Positions 1 through 8,488 of a stretch of DNA of 37,802 nt are shown one piece after another. The DNA comes from Candidatus Saccharimonadia bacterium (lineage in GTDB: Bacteria > Patescibacteriota > Saccharimonadia > Saccharimonadales > Saccharimonadaceae). The position numbers were made by a program, and so were the translations under genes. Every line of letters starts with the position of its first letter. Position 1 is the stretch's first letter. Under the pieces are notes generated by a model. That model ran no database searches. It saw only the letters and a list, made by a program, of their open reading frames with translations, and had not been told where the DNA came from. Location of the stretch: assembly GCA_023260255.1 (NCBI GenBank), contig JALQVV010000036.1, forward strand, positions 1 through 37,802. Reading direction: 5' to 3'.

Positions 1-329
1 CGCTCCTTTTTCAGCTCGGCAAGTTTTGATTCTATCGCTGTTTTTTGCGCTGCCGTGATTGTTCCGTCATCAACAAGCGCCTGTAGCCGGTCACTCACTT
101 GTTTTTCCCGCTCTACCTGGCGCGCCGATCGATCCGCGTCAAATACCGCCTGGACTTTTGATTTGTCCAGATTAAATGTTGATGCAATCTTATCGACAAG
201 GCTCGACATTGGATCCGTGGAACTACTACCACTCTCAGCACCGGCAATCGAGGCTGTCGCCAGACCTCCGGTCCCGACAAGCCCTACAATGCTCGCTGCA
301 ATCAATGATTTTGTTATTGTCTTCATCAT
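1..329 (-). CDS. Secreted small protein with signal peptide (partial, runs off window start)
   Basis: Absent from the ORF track because it is truncated. Minus-strand reading: MMKTITKSLIAASIVGLVGTGGLATASIAGAESGSSSTDPMSSLVDKIASTFNLDKSKVQAVFDADRSARQVEREKQVSDRLQALVDDGTITAAQKTAIESKLAELKKER..., preceded by the RBS GGAAGGAG. Confidence 0.8.
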   Translation of the reverse strand, partial: MMKTITKSLIAASIVGLVGTGGLATASIAGAESGSSSTDPMSSLVDKIASTFNLDKSKVQAVFDADRSARQVEREKQVSDRLQALVDDGTITAAQKTAIESKLAELKKE

Positions 330-535
330 TCTCCTTCCTTTTGCCCTGACTGCTCTTCTTTTATGGTACGCCTTTAATAGACGCCGCTGCGTCATGGGCG
401 TGGCACTCCATATGTGTTCATCAGGCTTCGAATTATGTAATGTTACCCGCAGGGCAACCACTCCTAATAGTAGGCTCCTTGCTTGAAATCTAGCTGATAG
501 TGTTTCGGGCGATAGTGCTTATGAATAGAATATTA

Positions 536-564
536 TTGACATTAGGTAAAATTTAAGTTATATT
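536..564 (+). promoter_or_regulatory. Sigma70-type promoter of the surface-protein gene
   Basis: TTGACA (536-541), 17 nt, TATATT (559-564). Confidence 0.75.
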
Positions 565-601
565 CCATAACAATATTTATGGTGGGCTGAGAGGTAAAAG
601 G

Positions 602-2344
602 TTGTCCACCATGATTCGCGCACTCCGTCGAACTACTAACATAATCTTCGCACTTTTGTTGGCTGTATTTTCAGTTAATTTGTCTGGGGTTTTAACACTA
701 CAGAATGCTGCAGCTGATAAACCAGCAGGCAACAACGGCACCGTCAAAATCGGTGAATTTGATGCAGACAACGGTAACGCAAACGATCCACACGTCGGGT
801 GTAGCCTCGATGTGAAATTCTTTGGTTTTGACGAGGGCACTCGTAACGGAACAGTTACTTTTGAGGCACAGGCTCCGACAGCGGGTCAACTTGCGAGCCC
901 TATCGGTCCTCAGCCAGTCACCTTTACCGGCAGTGGTCCTGGCAACAACCTTGACTATACAAAGACATATACACTAGCTTTCACCGGTGCACCTCAGCAG
1001 AACCAAGGCTACCATGTCAAAGCGACGGTCACCGTTGACGGTGCTCAGGGTAACGACACAAAATCTAAAACTTTTTGGGTGGAGGGTTGTGGACCTACCG
1101 TTATCACACCAGCAACTCCTACCTTTATTGAAGAGTGTGGTAGCCAAAATGATAAGTATGTTATTCCTCAAACAAACGGCGTCATTTACCAAGTAAAGAT
1201 TAACAATGGCAGTTTCCAGACTGTTCCCGCAAACACCTACACGGTATTTCCTGCAGGTGCAGTTGTTGTAGTGAAAGCTTTGCCAGTAGACAACACTGTT
1301 ATCCTCGATGGAACGACAAGCTGGTCATTCGATTTTAGTACAGCAAAGTGTGAGGTCACTGCAACCACACCAGAAAAGATCGATGTTTGTGGAACCGACA
1401 ATGATAAATACGTCATTCCTTCTACACCTCACGTTACTTACAAAGTACGCACCAGCCTACTCAATTACGATGTAAAAGTCGCGGGGACATATAGCCTGAA
1501 CACATTCCAAAAACTGTTCGGTGTTAAGATTATAGCCGAAGCTGATGCAGGCTATACTCTAACTGGCCAAAAAACATGGGATTTTGATTATAGCTCACGC
1601 CCATGTGAAATAACTGCTGCTGCGCCAACCAAGATTGACGAATGTGGCACTGCTAATGATAAATACATTATCCCTGAGTCTGAACACGTAAAATACTACG
1701 TCAACCTGTCTCCAATCGCTAAACCTGCGGGCGAATACACAGCAGGACATATCGTTGGCATCATTGCCGTACCAGATCCTGGCTATGTCATCACCTCGCA
1801 GTTTGCATGGGTATTCGTTTACACCAACACTGCTTGCCCCGTATCGGTTACTCCAGGTGAAGTCACCAGTGTGAACCCATGTGGCACCGATCAAGATGGC
1901 TTTACTATCCCATCAACAACGGGTGTTATTTACAAAAACGGTGACGAAGTTTTGACACCAGGCTTCCACCCTGCAACCGGTACAGTAACAATCGTTGCCG
2001 AAGCAGCGGCTGGTTACGTCCTAACAGAACCTGCAAGCTGGACATTTACTTACACCAACGAAGCATGTCCGCCAGAGCCTTGTACGCCAACGATGGTCAC
2101 GCTGCAGGACCTAACCCTCCTTAGCCAAACTCAGTCCGACGACGATTGTCCTATCTATAATGGCAATCAAGGTGGTGAAACACCAACACCTAAGCCAGCC
2201 GTACCAGCAGGTATTGAACTGCCAGAAACAGGTGCCAATGAAGGCAATGCTCTCGCAAAGGCATTCACACTACTGATCGCCGGCCTGACGACCTACGGCA
2301 TCATGTTCTTCCTGATCAACCGCCGCCAACTTTCAAAGAAATAA
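602..2344 (+). CDS. Sortase-anchored surface protein with four Cys-containing repeats
   Basis: N-terminal hydrophobic signal; repeats CGSQNDKYVIP / CGTDNDKYVIP / CGTANDKYIIP / CGTDQDGFTIP; C-terminal LPETG, TM helix and basic tail (INRRQLSKK). Start is TTG 602 or ATG 611. Confidence 0.9.
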   Translation: MSTMIRALRRTTNIIFALLLAVFSVNLSGVLTLQNAAADKPAGNNGTVKIGEFDADNGNANDPHVGCSLDVKFFGFDEGTRNGTVTFEAQAPTAGQLASPIGPQPVTFTGSGPGNNLDYTKTYTLAFTGAPQQNQGYHVKATVTVDGAQGNDTKSKTFWVEGCGPTVITPATPTFIEECGSQNDKYVIPQTNGVIYQVKINNGSFQTVPANTYTVFPAGAVVVVKALPVDNTVILDGTTSWSFDFSTAKCEVTATTPEKIDVCGTDNDKYVIPSTPHVTYKVRTSLLNYDVKVAGTYSLNTFQKLFGVKIIAEADAGYTLTGQKTWDFDYSSRPCEITAAAPTKIDECGTANDKYIIPESEHVKYYVNLSPIAKPAGEYTAGHIVGIIAVPDPGYVITSQFAWVFVYTNTACPVSVTPGEVTSVNPCGTDQDGFTIPSTTGVIYKNGDEVLTPGFHPATGTVTIVAEAAAGYVLTEPASWTFTYTNEACPPEPCTPTMVTLQDLTLLSQTQSDDDCPIYNGNQGGETPTPKPAVPAGIELPETGANEGNALAKAFTLLIAGLTTYGIMFFLINRRQLSKK

Positions 2345-2358
2345 ATCTCTGAGTTATC

Positions 2359-2387
2359 AAAAGACGCCCACCTAACGGGCGTCTTTT
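2359..2387 (+). terminator. Rho-independent terminator
   Basis: AAAAGACGCCC / GGGCGTCTTTT. Confidence 0.85.
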
Positions 2388-2431
2388 GTATTGAGAGGTA
2401 TAATGAATATATGTAAGCAGGAGGGCGCAAG

Positions 2432-2830
2432 ATGAAAGTAAACGCAGTTTTTAGTGGCTTTTCGGTCGATGACCAAGCCAAAGCCAAGGATTTTTATACA
2501 AATATAGTGGGGCTCACCCTAGACAGCGAAGAAATGGGGTTAAATTTTAAGTTACCACAGGGCGGCACAGTATTTGTCTACGAAAAACCTGGCCATCAAC
2601 CAGCAACCTATACCGCCCTCAACCTCGTGGTTGATGACATTGATGCAGCCGTAGATGAACTCACAAGCAAAGGTGTAACATTCGAACATTACGACAATAT
2701 GCCTGCCAAACAGGATGAAAAGGGGATTATGCGTTCGCCCGATCCGGCAAAATACGGCCCGTCAATTGCCTGGTTCAAAGATCCAGCCGGTAACATCCTC
2801 GCTGTTTTGCAAGATGACATGAAACAATGA
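2432..2830 (+). CDS. VOC (glyoxalase/bleomycin-resistance fold) family protein
   Basis: VDDQAKAKDFYTNIVGL ... WFKDPAGNILAVLQ; RBS AGGAGG upstream. Confidence 0.85.
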   Translation: MKVNAVFSGFSVDDQAKAKDFYTNIVGLTLDSEEMGLNFKLPQGGTVFVYEKPGHQPATYTALNLVVDDIDAAVDELTSKGVTFEHYDNMPAKQDEKGIMRSPDPAKYGPSIAWFKDPAGNILAVLQDDMKQ

Positions 2831-2862
2831 TCACATCGCTAGCAGCGTTCAGCAAAAAAGTA

Positions 2863-2887
2863 AGCCTCGCCCCATAGGAGCGAGGCT
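2863..2887. terminator. Stem-loop, probable terminator
   Basis: AGCCTCGC / GCGAGGCT; no good T-run. Confidence 0.5.
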
Positions 2888-3245
2888 CAACTTCAGGGCG
2901 AGGATACACCTCCAATGGCGTTATCTAGTGTTGGTGCTCATGGCTATTGCAGAGAGCGACAGCACAGAGAAAGTCGCTCGTCTTGCTACCGCAAAGATGC
3001 GTCGCCTGCCCGCCACATATGAAACAGATCGTTTCTAGGTGTCTCATGCAGTAGATCGCATCTTGCATGACATCCTTTCCGCATTCACTGATTCCGGCCA
3101 ATCTGAATTCACAGACACTCAGTTGCGTTGCGCCGAACCAACCCAACGTATTCTCCTATCACAATTGCACACGCCAAAGGACTGCATATTGATAATAACA
3201 ATCAGGATAAAAAGGCGGGGTTACTTATCTCACACAAATAATTCA

Positions 3246-5180
3246 TTAGTTGTTATAAGCATCGAGGAAACGCTCCGTTCGCCCAAGCGTCGCAAGTGTT
3301 TCGTTGATAGATAAATCTATTTGTTCGACCAATTGCCTCAGAAAATTCTCTTCCTGAAAAAGCTCGCTGCGACGTATCGCCACTTTGCTCTGACGAGTAT
3401 GATACTTCATCCGTTTACATAATTGAGGCAGCGTGTGATGCCAGAACTGGCGCTCAAGTTTTGGGATCAGTTGATCAACTGCGTACTCGCCCGGTTCATA
3501 ATTCAATTCACCCAAGATCCTCGTCACGACATAGGTGATGCGACCAGCTTGTAAATCTTCTTTCCAGTCATGTAAATCATCGTTCAGCTGACGTGCGATG
3601 ATATAGTGCCGAAGCGCAGTGAGTAGCTGTTTAGCGCTCTCTTGATCAGGCGACACACCCGCAGCCGCAACAACACCAAGCGCGGGCAGTGCATGACCAA
3701 GCGAACGCTCGGCTAGAGCATCGAGCCGTTTGTAATCAGGTAATTTAGCAATCATTATTCGCTCGCCGTCAACGACAAACCGAGCATGCGTCACTTCCCA
3801 CACATTGGCGGCATCGATCGTATCAAATACATCACGCACAATATGCTGAAATGTATGTTTTTTCGGAAGCACCCGACCAAAAGATTCGACCGACCGACGC
3901 ATCATCACATTTGCCGCAGACAAATAGCGAGGATCACCTTCATCGTCCAAAAAATCATCATATATTGTATAAGCAATCCATCCATAGAGATTGGCAAGGC
4001 TAAGGTTGTTAAGGATATGCCGAGGCAAACGCCGTTGCTGTTTTAGTGATGAGGCAACAAGGTACGGCAGTAATGTAATTTCGTGCGCATTTCTCCCAGA
4101 CGCCGTGCGGTCGATCATGGCTAGTACGCTACGGCGAAGTGTTTTGTCTAATTGCCCCGCTTCTTGGCGAGCCTGCTCAAACACAACAATCGAGCGTGGA
4201 TCAAGTACGGAGGGTTGGACATCTTCCGCCAATCGAGGGGAACTATGCGAATAGCGCTCAAGTGCTTCGATAGCAAATGCCGTTACTAGTGCAGACGAAC
4301 CAGCATAATACGTCTCCCCGCCTCGCTTACGATCCAGCCATACCGCCTCGTTTGGCCACGAGCCATCAGTTTGTTGCGTTTTGATCAGATACTCAATTGC
4401 AGCTTCGGGCACCGCCTCACTCAGCCGTATAAGCGACGATACACAAAGTGCTGTTCGCAGTGGCGAACGACCAATAGTTGACTGGAGTTTTTGTCGTAAC
4501 CACCTGGTCAACTTTTTTTGCGATCTACCCTTGTACACACTGGCCACATAATATGCCACCAGTTCCTCATGAGGATAATACGGCGATGCAAACACCCCAG
4601 CCTGAACCGCTCGCTCTAAAAGATCCACCACATTTGGCAGCGAACTCCCAATCAAAGATAAAAAATAGGCAACGTTTGCATTTACAGCAACATCAACATC
4701 TTGCCATACCTTTGCTGCGCCAGGTGGTACTAGCCAGGTTTTGTAGGGACCACCAACGTGTGATTCTGTGGCAAGCAGGAGTTTGACACTATGTGCCAAC
4801 ACGGTTTCATCAACCAATGAACTATCGTGCAGCCATAGACCCGCAAGAGCACAAAACGTATCATCCAAGTCATCAGGATATGACATCGTCTTATACTCAT
4901 GGCTACCACGATCCCAATAATTCAATGACCATCGTTCACTCTTTTGCGATAGCAAGTATTGTGCAAGTTTGTCCTTTACCGTTTGCGCTTGCCGAAGCGT
5001 CACCTCACCAAGCACTCTTAAAATCAGTGCTGAACCGAAGACAATTTTGTACTCTTTGCCAGTAGACGATAGAGTATCATTCATGAAAACAGTTGTCGTA
5101 AAACCACCATCTGGTAGTTGCCGCGAGGCAAGAAACAGCGTGCCTCGTTCTATGCTTTGACTAATTTTTACTGCGCCCAT
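3246..5180 (-). CDS. Fused terpene-cyclase-like protein (class II-like N-half, isoprenyl-diphosphate/class I-like C-half)
   Basis: N-half: YPDDLDDTFCALAGL (DxDD) and the QW-like TQQTDGSWPNEAVW. C-half: YDDFLDDEGDP and RQLNDDLHDWKEDLQAGR (two DDxxD motifs). Confidence 0.75.
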   Translation of the reverse strand: MGAVKISQSIERGTLFLASRQLPDGGFTTTVFMNDTLSSTGKEYKIVFGSALILRVLGEVTLRQAQTVKDKLAQYLLSQKSERWSLNYWDRGSHEYKTMSYPDDLDDTFCALAGLWLHDSSLVDETVLAHSVKLLLATESHVGGPYKTWLVPPGAAKVWQDVDVAVNANVAYFLSLIGSSLPNVVDLLERAVQAGVFASPYYPHEELVAYYVASVYKGRSQKKLTRWLRQKLQSTIGRSPLRTALCVSSLIRLSEAVPEAAIEYLIKTQQTDGSWPNEAVWLDRKRGGETYYAGSSALVTAFAIEALERYSHSSPRLAEDVQPSVLDPRSIVVFEQARQEAGQLDKTLRRSVLAMIDRTASGRNAHEITLLPYLVASSLKQQRRLPRHILNNLSLANLYGWIAYTIYDDFLDDEGDPRYLSAANVMMRRSVESFGRVLPKKHTFQHIVRDVFDTIDAANVWEVTHARFVVDGERIMIAKLPDYKRLDALAERSLGHALPALGVVAAAGVSPDQESAKQLLTALRHYIIARQLNDDLHDWKEDLQAGRITYVVTRILGELNYEPGEYAVDQLIPKLERQFWHHTLPQLCKRMKYHTRQSKVAIRRSELFQEENFLRQLVEQIDLSINETLATLGRTERFLDAYNN

Positions 5181-6567
5181 GTCGAGGCAAAGTCACGGTA
5201 AATACCGTTCCAGTTTTGTGATTGCTACTGACGGTAATCGTTCCTCCGAAATCTTTCTGTACCATACTGCGCGCAATCGAAAGCCCCATGCCACTGCCAT
5301 TCTTTTTGGTTGTATAAAAAGGATCAAAAATCCTTTCTTGTTTAGCAGGGGAAATACCGCCACCATGATCAATAACAAGTATCACAATCTCATGAGAAAA
5401 GTTTTCTACCATGACATACACCGAACGTTCTGATTGTTTTTGACCTTCGTACGCGTCGATGCTGTTAGAGATAATATTCGTCATAATCTGCCAAAAATGA
5501 TTCACGCTGCCTCTGTACATCAATTCACTACGCTCAGGTGCACTTTGCCATTCCAATGTGACCCGCGCTGCACTGGCCTTGTACTCAAGTATTCGCATCA
5601 CTTGATCAATTTCATCGGCTATATTAAACCGCGAAACAACCGCTTCGCCTTTGATTTGCCTGCGTACCTGGCCGGTCAAACTATCGAGATGGCGAATACT
5701 TTGCTGAACACGCTGTAGTGCTTTAGAGCGATTCTGTTTTGCCTGTTTAAGGTCTTCGATGTCGAGCGACAACACTGCCAAGTAATTCGCCATGTCATGG
5801 AGTAACGCTGTGCTCATATGACCAAGTTCAGCAAAACGATAGAGTTCTTGTACGCGCACCATATGCGCTTCTTGCAGCTGCCGAGTACGCTCCTCCACCT
5901 TTACTTCCAGCAGTTCTTTCTGACGAAGCAGGGCTTTTTCCGAGCGACGCGCTCGTTTGAGTGACTGATCCATTGAACGATTAAATAACCACGATACGAC
6001 AGCAACATTTGCCAGAATGATGCTATAGGCAACAACGTCATACCACGAAATAATATTAAGTGCCCACGAGGTATCGGGATGAATAATACTTCGCGAAGCA
6101 AGCCACGTAAAAAGACTAATTGTCCCCACCGCAAGGAAAAGTGCGTAAAGTGCGTATCGAGCGCTGAGCAATATTCCCGCAAGTATAATACTAAACGCAT
6201 ACATTAACTGACTAACAGGATTATGCATCCCCCAGGCATAGCCAACTCCCACTGCACCCAAGAAATAAAATCCAAGTAATACTATCGTGGGAAGCAGTAA
6301 ACTCCCCCTCCTGAATCGCCCATAGAGTCCAGCCAGGATAATCAAAATCGAAGCTGCTATGAATATTCGTCCCCATAAATACTCGCGGTGAAGCATCCAG
6401 AGGTTGCCGAGTAAAACAACGAGGATCCCCACAACAAAAGCCATAGTACTGAGCAGAAGTATATTCAGAACCTGCTCTTTACTGCGACGGTCAGGATCTT
6501 GTGAATAGGTACTAAATAAAAAACGAATCCCCCGCTTTAATCCATGAATAGCAGGGGATCGTGTCAT
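5161..6567 (-). CDS. Membrane sensor histidine kinase
   Basis: Multiple N-terminal TM helices; H-box ELGHMSTALLHDMANYLAVL; HATPase boxes NIISNSIDAYE, DHGGGISPAKQERIFDPFYTTKKNGSGMGLSIA. Overlaps the start of the downstream gene by 20 nt. Confidence 0.9.
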   Translation of the reverse strand: MTRSPAIHGLKRGIRFLFSTYSQDPDRRSKEQVLNILLLSTMAFVVGILVVLLGNLWMLHREYLWGRIFIAASILIILAGLYGRFRRGSLLLPTIVLLGFYFLGAVGVGYAWGMHNPVSQLMYAFSIILAGILLSARYALYALFLAVGTISLFTWLASRSIIHPDTSWALNIISWYDVVAYSIILANVAVVSWLFNRSMDQSLKRARRSEKALLRQKELLEVKVEERTRQLQEAHMVRVQELYRFAELGHMSTALLHDMANYLAVLSLDIEDLKQAKQNRSKALQRVQQSIRHLDSLTGQVRRQIKGEAVVSRFNIADEIDQVMRILEYKASAARVTLEWQSAPERSELMYRGSVNHFWQIMTNIISNSIDAYEGQKQSERSVYVMVENFSHEIVILVIDHGGGISPAKQERIFDPFYTTKKNGSGMGLSIARSMVQKDFGGTITVSSNHKTGTVFTVTLPRHGRSKN

Positions 6568-6587
6568 TTTCTTCTTGTCACCTTATC

Positions 6588-6707
6588 TTATTCTGCGACA
6601 TCAGCCCAAGGAGCCGCAATCTCTGCCTGGTTGATGAGTTGGCTCTCAACAACCTCTGCGCCTCGTGCCTCATTGTCGGTTAAAATATTTGTAATCACAC
6701 TTTGCAT
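6588..6707 (-). CDS. 39-aa mini-ORF between response regulator and kinase
   Basis: Absent from the ORF track (short). Minus strand: MQSVITNILTDNEARGAEVVESQLINQAEIAAPWADVAE*, weak AAAGGA upstream; fills the gap between the two genes. Confidence 0.5.
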   Translation of the reverse strand: MQSVITNILTDNEARGAEVVESQLINQAEIAAPWADVAE

Positions 6708-6740
6708 ACTCGCCCATCCTTTCGCAATTATGTTGTATTT

Positions 6741-7427
6741 TTATAATACCATGTCGTGGTCTTCTATTGTATATCCTACACCATGTGCTGTTTTTATCAG
6801 TGGTTTTGTGAATGGCCGATCAACTTTATCGCGCAAATATTTGATATGTACACGTACGGTTGGTTTTCGTTCATCGGTATCGCTTCTGTCCCATACATCT
6901 CGCAAGATCATGTCGGGTGACACCGGCTTGCCCAGATTGCGCACAAGATATTCCAAAATCTCATATTCTTTGCGGCGTAGATGAATAGGTACGCCTCCTC
7001 GCGTCACTGTCCGCCTGGAAGGATTGATTATAAGATCACCTACTTCCAGCAAAGACAATGGCGAATCAGCCTGCCGACGGCGTAGGAGTGCATAAATCCG
7101 CGCATCTAACTCAGCAAACTCGAATGGCTTTGTTAAGTAATCGTCAGCGCCGCTCTCAAACAAACGAACCTTGGTGTCCGTATCACTTTCGGCAGTCAAA
7201 ATAAGAATTGGCATCATCATACCCGCCTGCCGCAAATGAGCGCAGACTTCTTCGCCACTTATATCTGGAAGGCCAAGATCAAGAATGACAACATCATACG
7301 GTCTGGTTTTGGCGAGTTCTTCGCCTTCGACACCAGTGTACGCCGTATCGATAGTAAAACGATCCTCTAAATGGGTCTCTAACCTCTCGGTGAGAAACAC
7401 ATTATCATCAACAATCAGCAGCCTCAT
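6741..7427 (-). CDS. OmpR-family response regulator
   Basis: Receiver DVVILDLGLPDISGEEVC ... LTKPFEFAELDARI; winged-helix RRKEYEILEYLVRNLGKPVS ... VRVHIKYLRDKV ... GVGYTI. Confidence 0.93.
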   Translation of the reverse strand: MRLLIVDDNVFLTERLETHLEDRFTIDTAYTGVEGEELAKTRPYDVVILDLGLPDISGEEVCAHLRQAGMMMPILILTAESDTDTKVRLFESGADDYLTKPFEFAELDARIYALLRRRQADSPLSLLEVGDLIINPSRRTVTRGGVPIHLRRKEYEILEYLVRNLGKPVSPDMILRDVWDRSDTDERKPTVRVHIKYLRDKVDRPFTKPLIKTAHGVGYTIEDHDMVL

Positions 7428-7455
7428 ACTACCTCTACTATATCATCTATTATCC

Positions 7456-7489
7456 CTGGTGGCTTAAACTATTCCCCAAGTGCCACCAG
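7456..7489. promoter_or_regulatory. 8-bp perfect inverted repeat just upstream of the response-regulator promoter
   Basis: CTGGTGGC-N18-GCCACCAG; on the minus strand it ends about 2 nt before a GATAAT -10 candidate. Could also be a terminator for the 7502-7702 gene. Confidence 0.45.
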
Positions 7490-7501
7490 TTATTCAAATA
7501 G

Positions 7502-7702
7502 CTACGCACCGAGTGTTTGCAGAACATGGAAAACAAGAATTGCAGGCCAGACGATTGCCTGCAAAAATGCCCACACAAAATCACCAAAATCATTCGCACC
7601 CTGAGCGAAATAGACAAATGCACCGACAAATGCCACAAACGCGATGAATCCTGATGGCCCTTGGTTAATTACCTTCACCTTCATACTTTCGTTCTTTGTC
7701 AT
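7502..7702 (-). CDS. Small membrane protein
   Basis: 66 aa with hydrophobic segments and a GGAGGG-type RBS. Confidence 0.6.
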   Translation of the reverse strand: MTKNESMKVKVINQGPSGFIAFVAFVGAFVYFAQGANDFGDFVWAFLQAIVWPAILVFHVLQTLGA

Positions 7703-7885
7703 ACACCCTCCTTGAATTAGTATCTCCAGTATAGCACCCGCTTAAGTTTTATCCTTCATTGATTTTAATCCGATTTAGTTCTCTCAATTTGATAGTATCG
7801 ACCTCTGATAGGGTCTGTATTAAATCCAAAAAATCACCTATACTAGGATGGTTATTCAAAGCCTTATCAATGAGTTGAGTATCTA

Positions 7886-8314
7886 ATGCAAACCCACAAG
7901 AGCAACCGTTCTCCTCAGTCTCGTACTCTAGACGATGGCCCTTTTTATCATGGGACAAAAGCAGATTTACAAATCGGAGATCTGCTCACGGCAGGATTTC
8001 AGTCAAACTATAAACCAGAAGTAACGATGAATCATATTTACTTTACCGCTCTTGTCAATGGCGCAGGGCTTGCTGCTGAATTAGCCAGTGGCGATGGGCG
8101 TCCGCGAGTTTATCTTGTTGAACCAACGGGAGAGTTCGAAAACGACCCGAATGTCACCGACAAAAAGTTTCCCGGCAACCCTACACGTTCCTATCGCAGC
8201 CAAGAACCATTAAAAATTATTGGCGAGGTTACCGACTGGACAAGGCTCACCCCCGAACAGCTTCAAGAGTGGCGTGACAGACTAGCAAACATCAAGGGTG
8301 AAATTATCAACTGA
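7886..8314 (+). CDS. arr: NAD(+)-rifampin ADP-ribosyltransferase-like protein (Arr)
   Basis: GPFYHGTKADLQIGDLLTAGFQSNYKPEVTMNHIYFTA...ASGDGRPRVYLVEPTGEFENDPNVTDKKFPGNPTRSYRSQEPLKIIGEV is the Arr family signature. Start uncertain. Confidence 0.88.
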   Translation: MQTHKSNRSPQSRTLDDGPFYHGTKADLQIGDLLTAGFQSNYKPEVTMNHIYFTALVNGAGLAAELASGDGRPRVYLVEPTGEFENDPNVTDKKFPGNPTRSYRSQEPLKIIGEVTDWTRLTPEQLQEWRDRLANIKGEIIN

Positions 8315-8488
8315 TAGCCATCTTCTTTTAAACCTATACAAAAAATATTCGATGACAAATCATTGCTAATTTTCATTTATATGAGATAATTATGCTGTAT
8401 TTGGACGACGGCCGACAGGGCCGTAAGGTCCCGATTGTCTGTACCTGACAAGTACATGTTTCAGTCCATCAAGTGAGAGGAGTCTCCT

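Noticed and set aside
55-486. 143-aa plus ORF
   Set aside because: Lies opposite a clearly better minus-strand secreted protein that is truncated at the window start.
7749-7958. 69-aa minus ORF (MSHDKKGHRLEYETEENGCSCGF...)
   Set aside because: Overlaps the 5' part of arr on the opposite strand; composition is protein-like but no RBS or family recognised, so not called.
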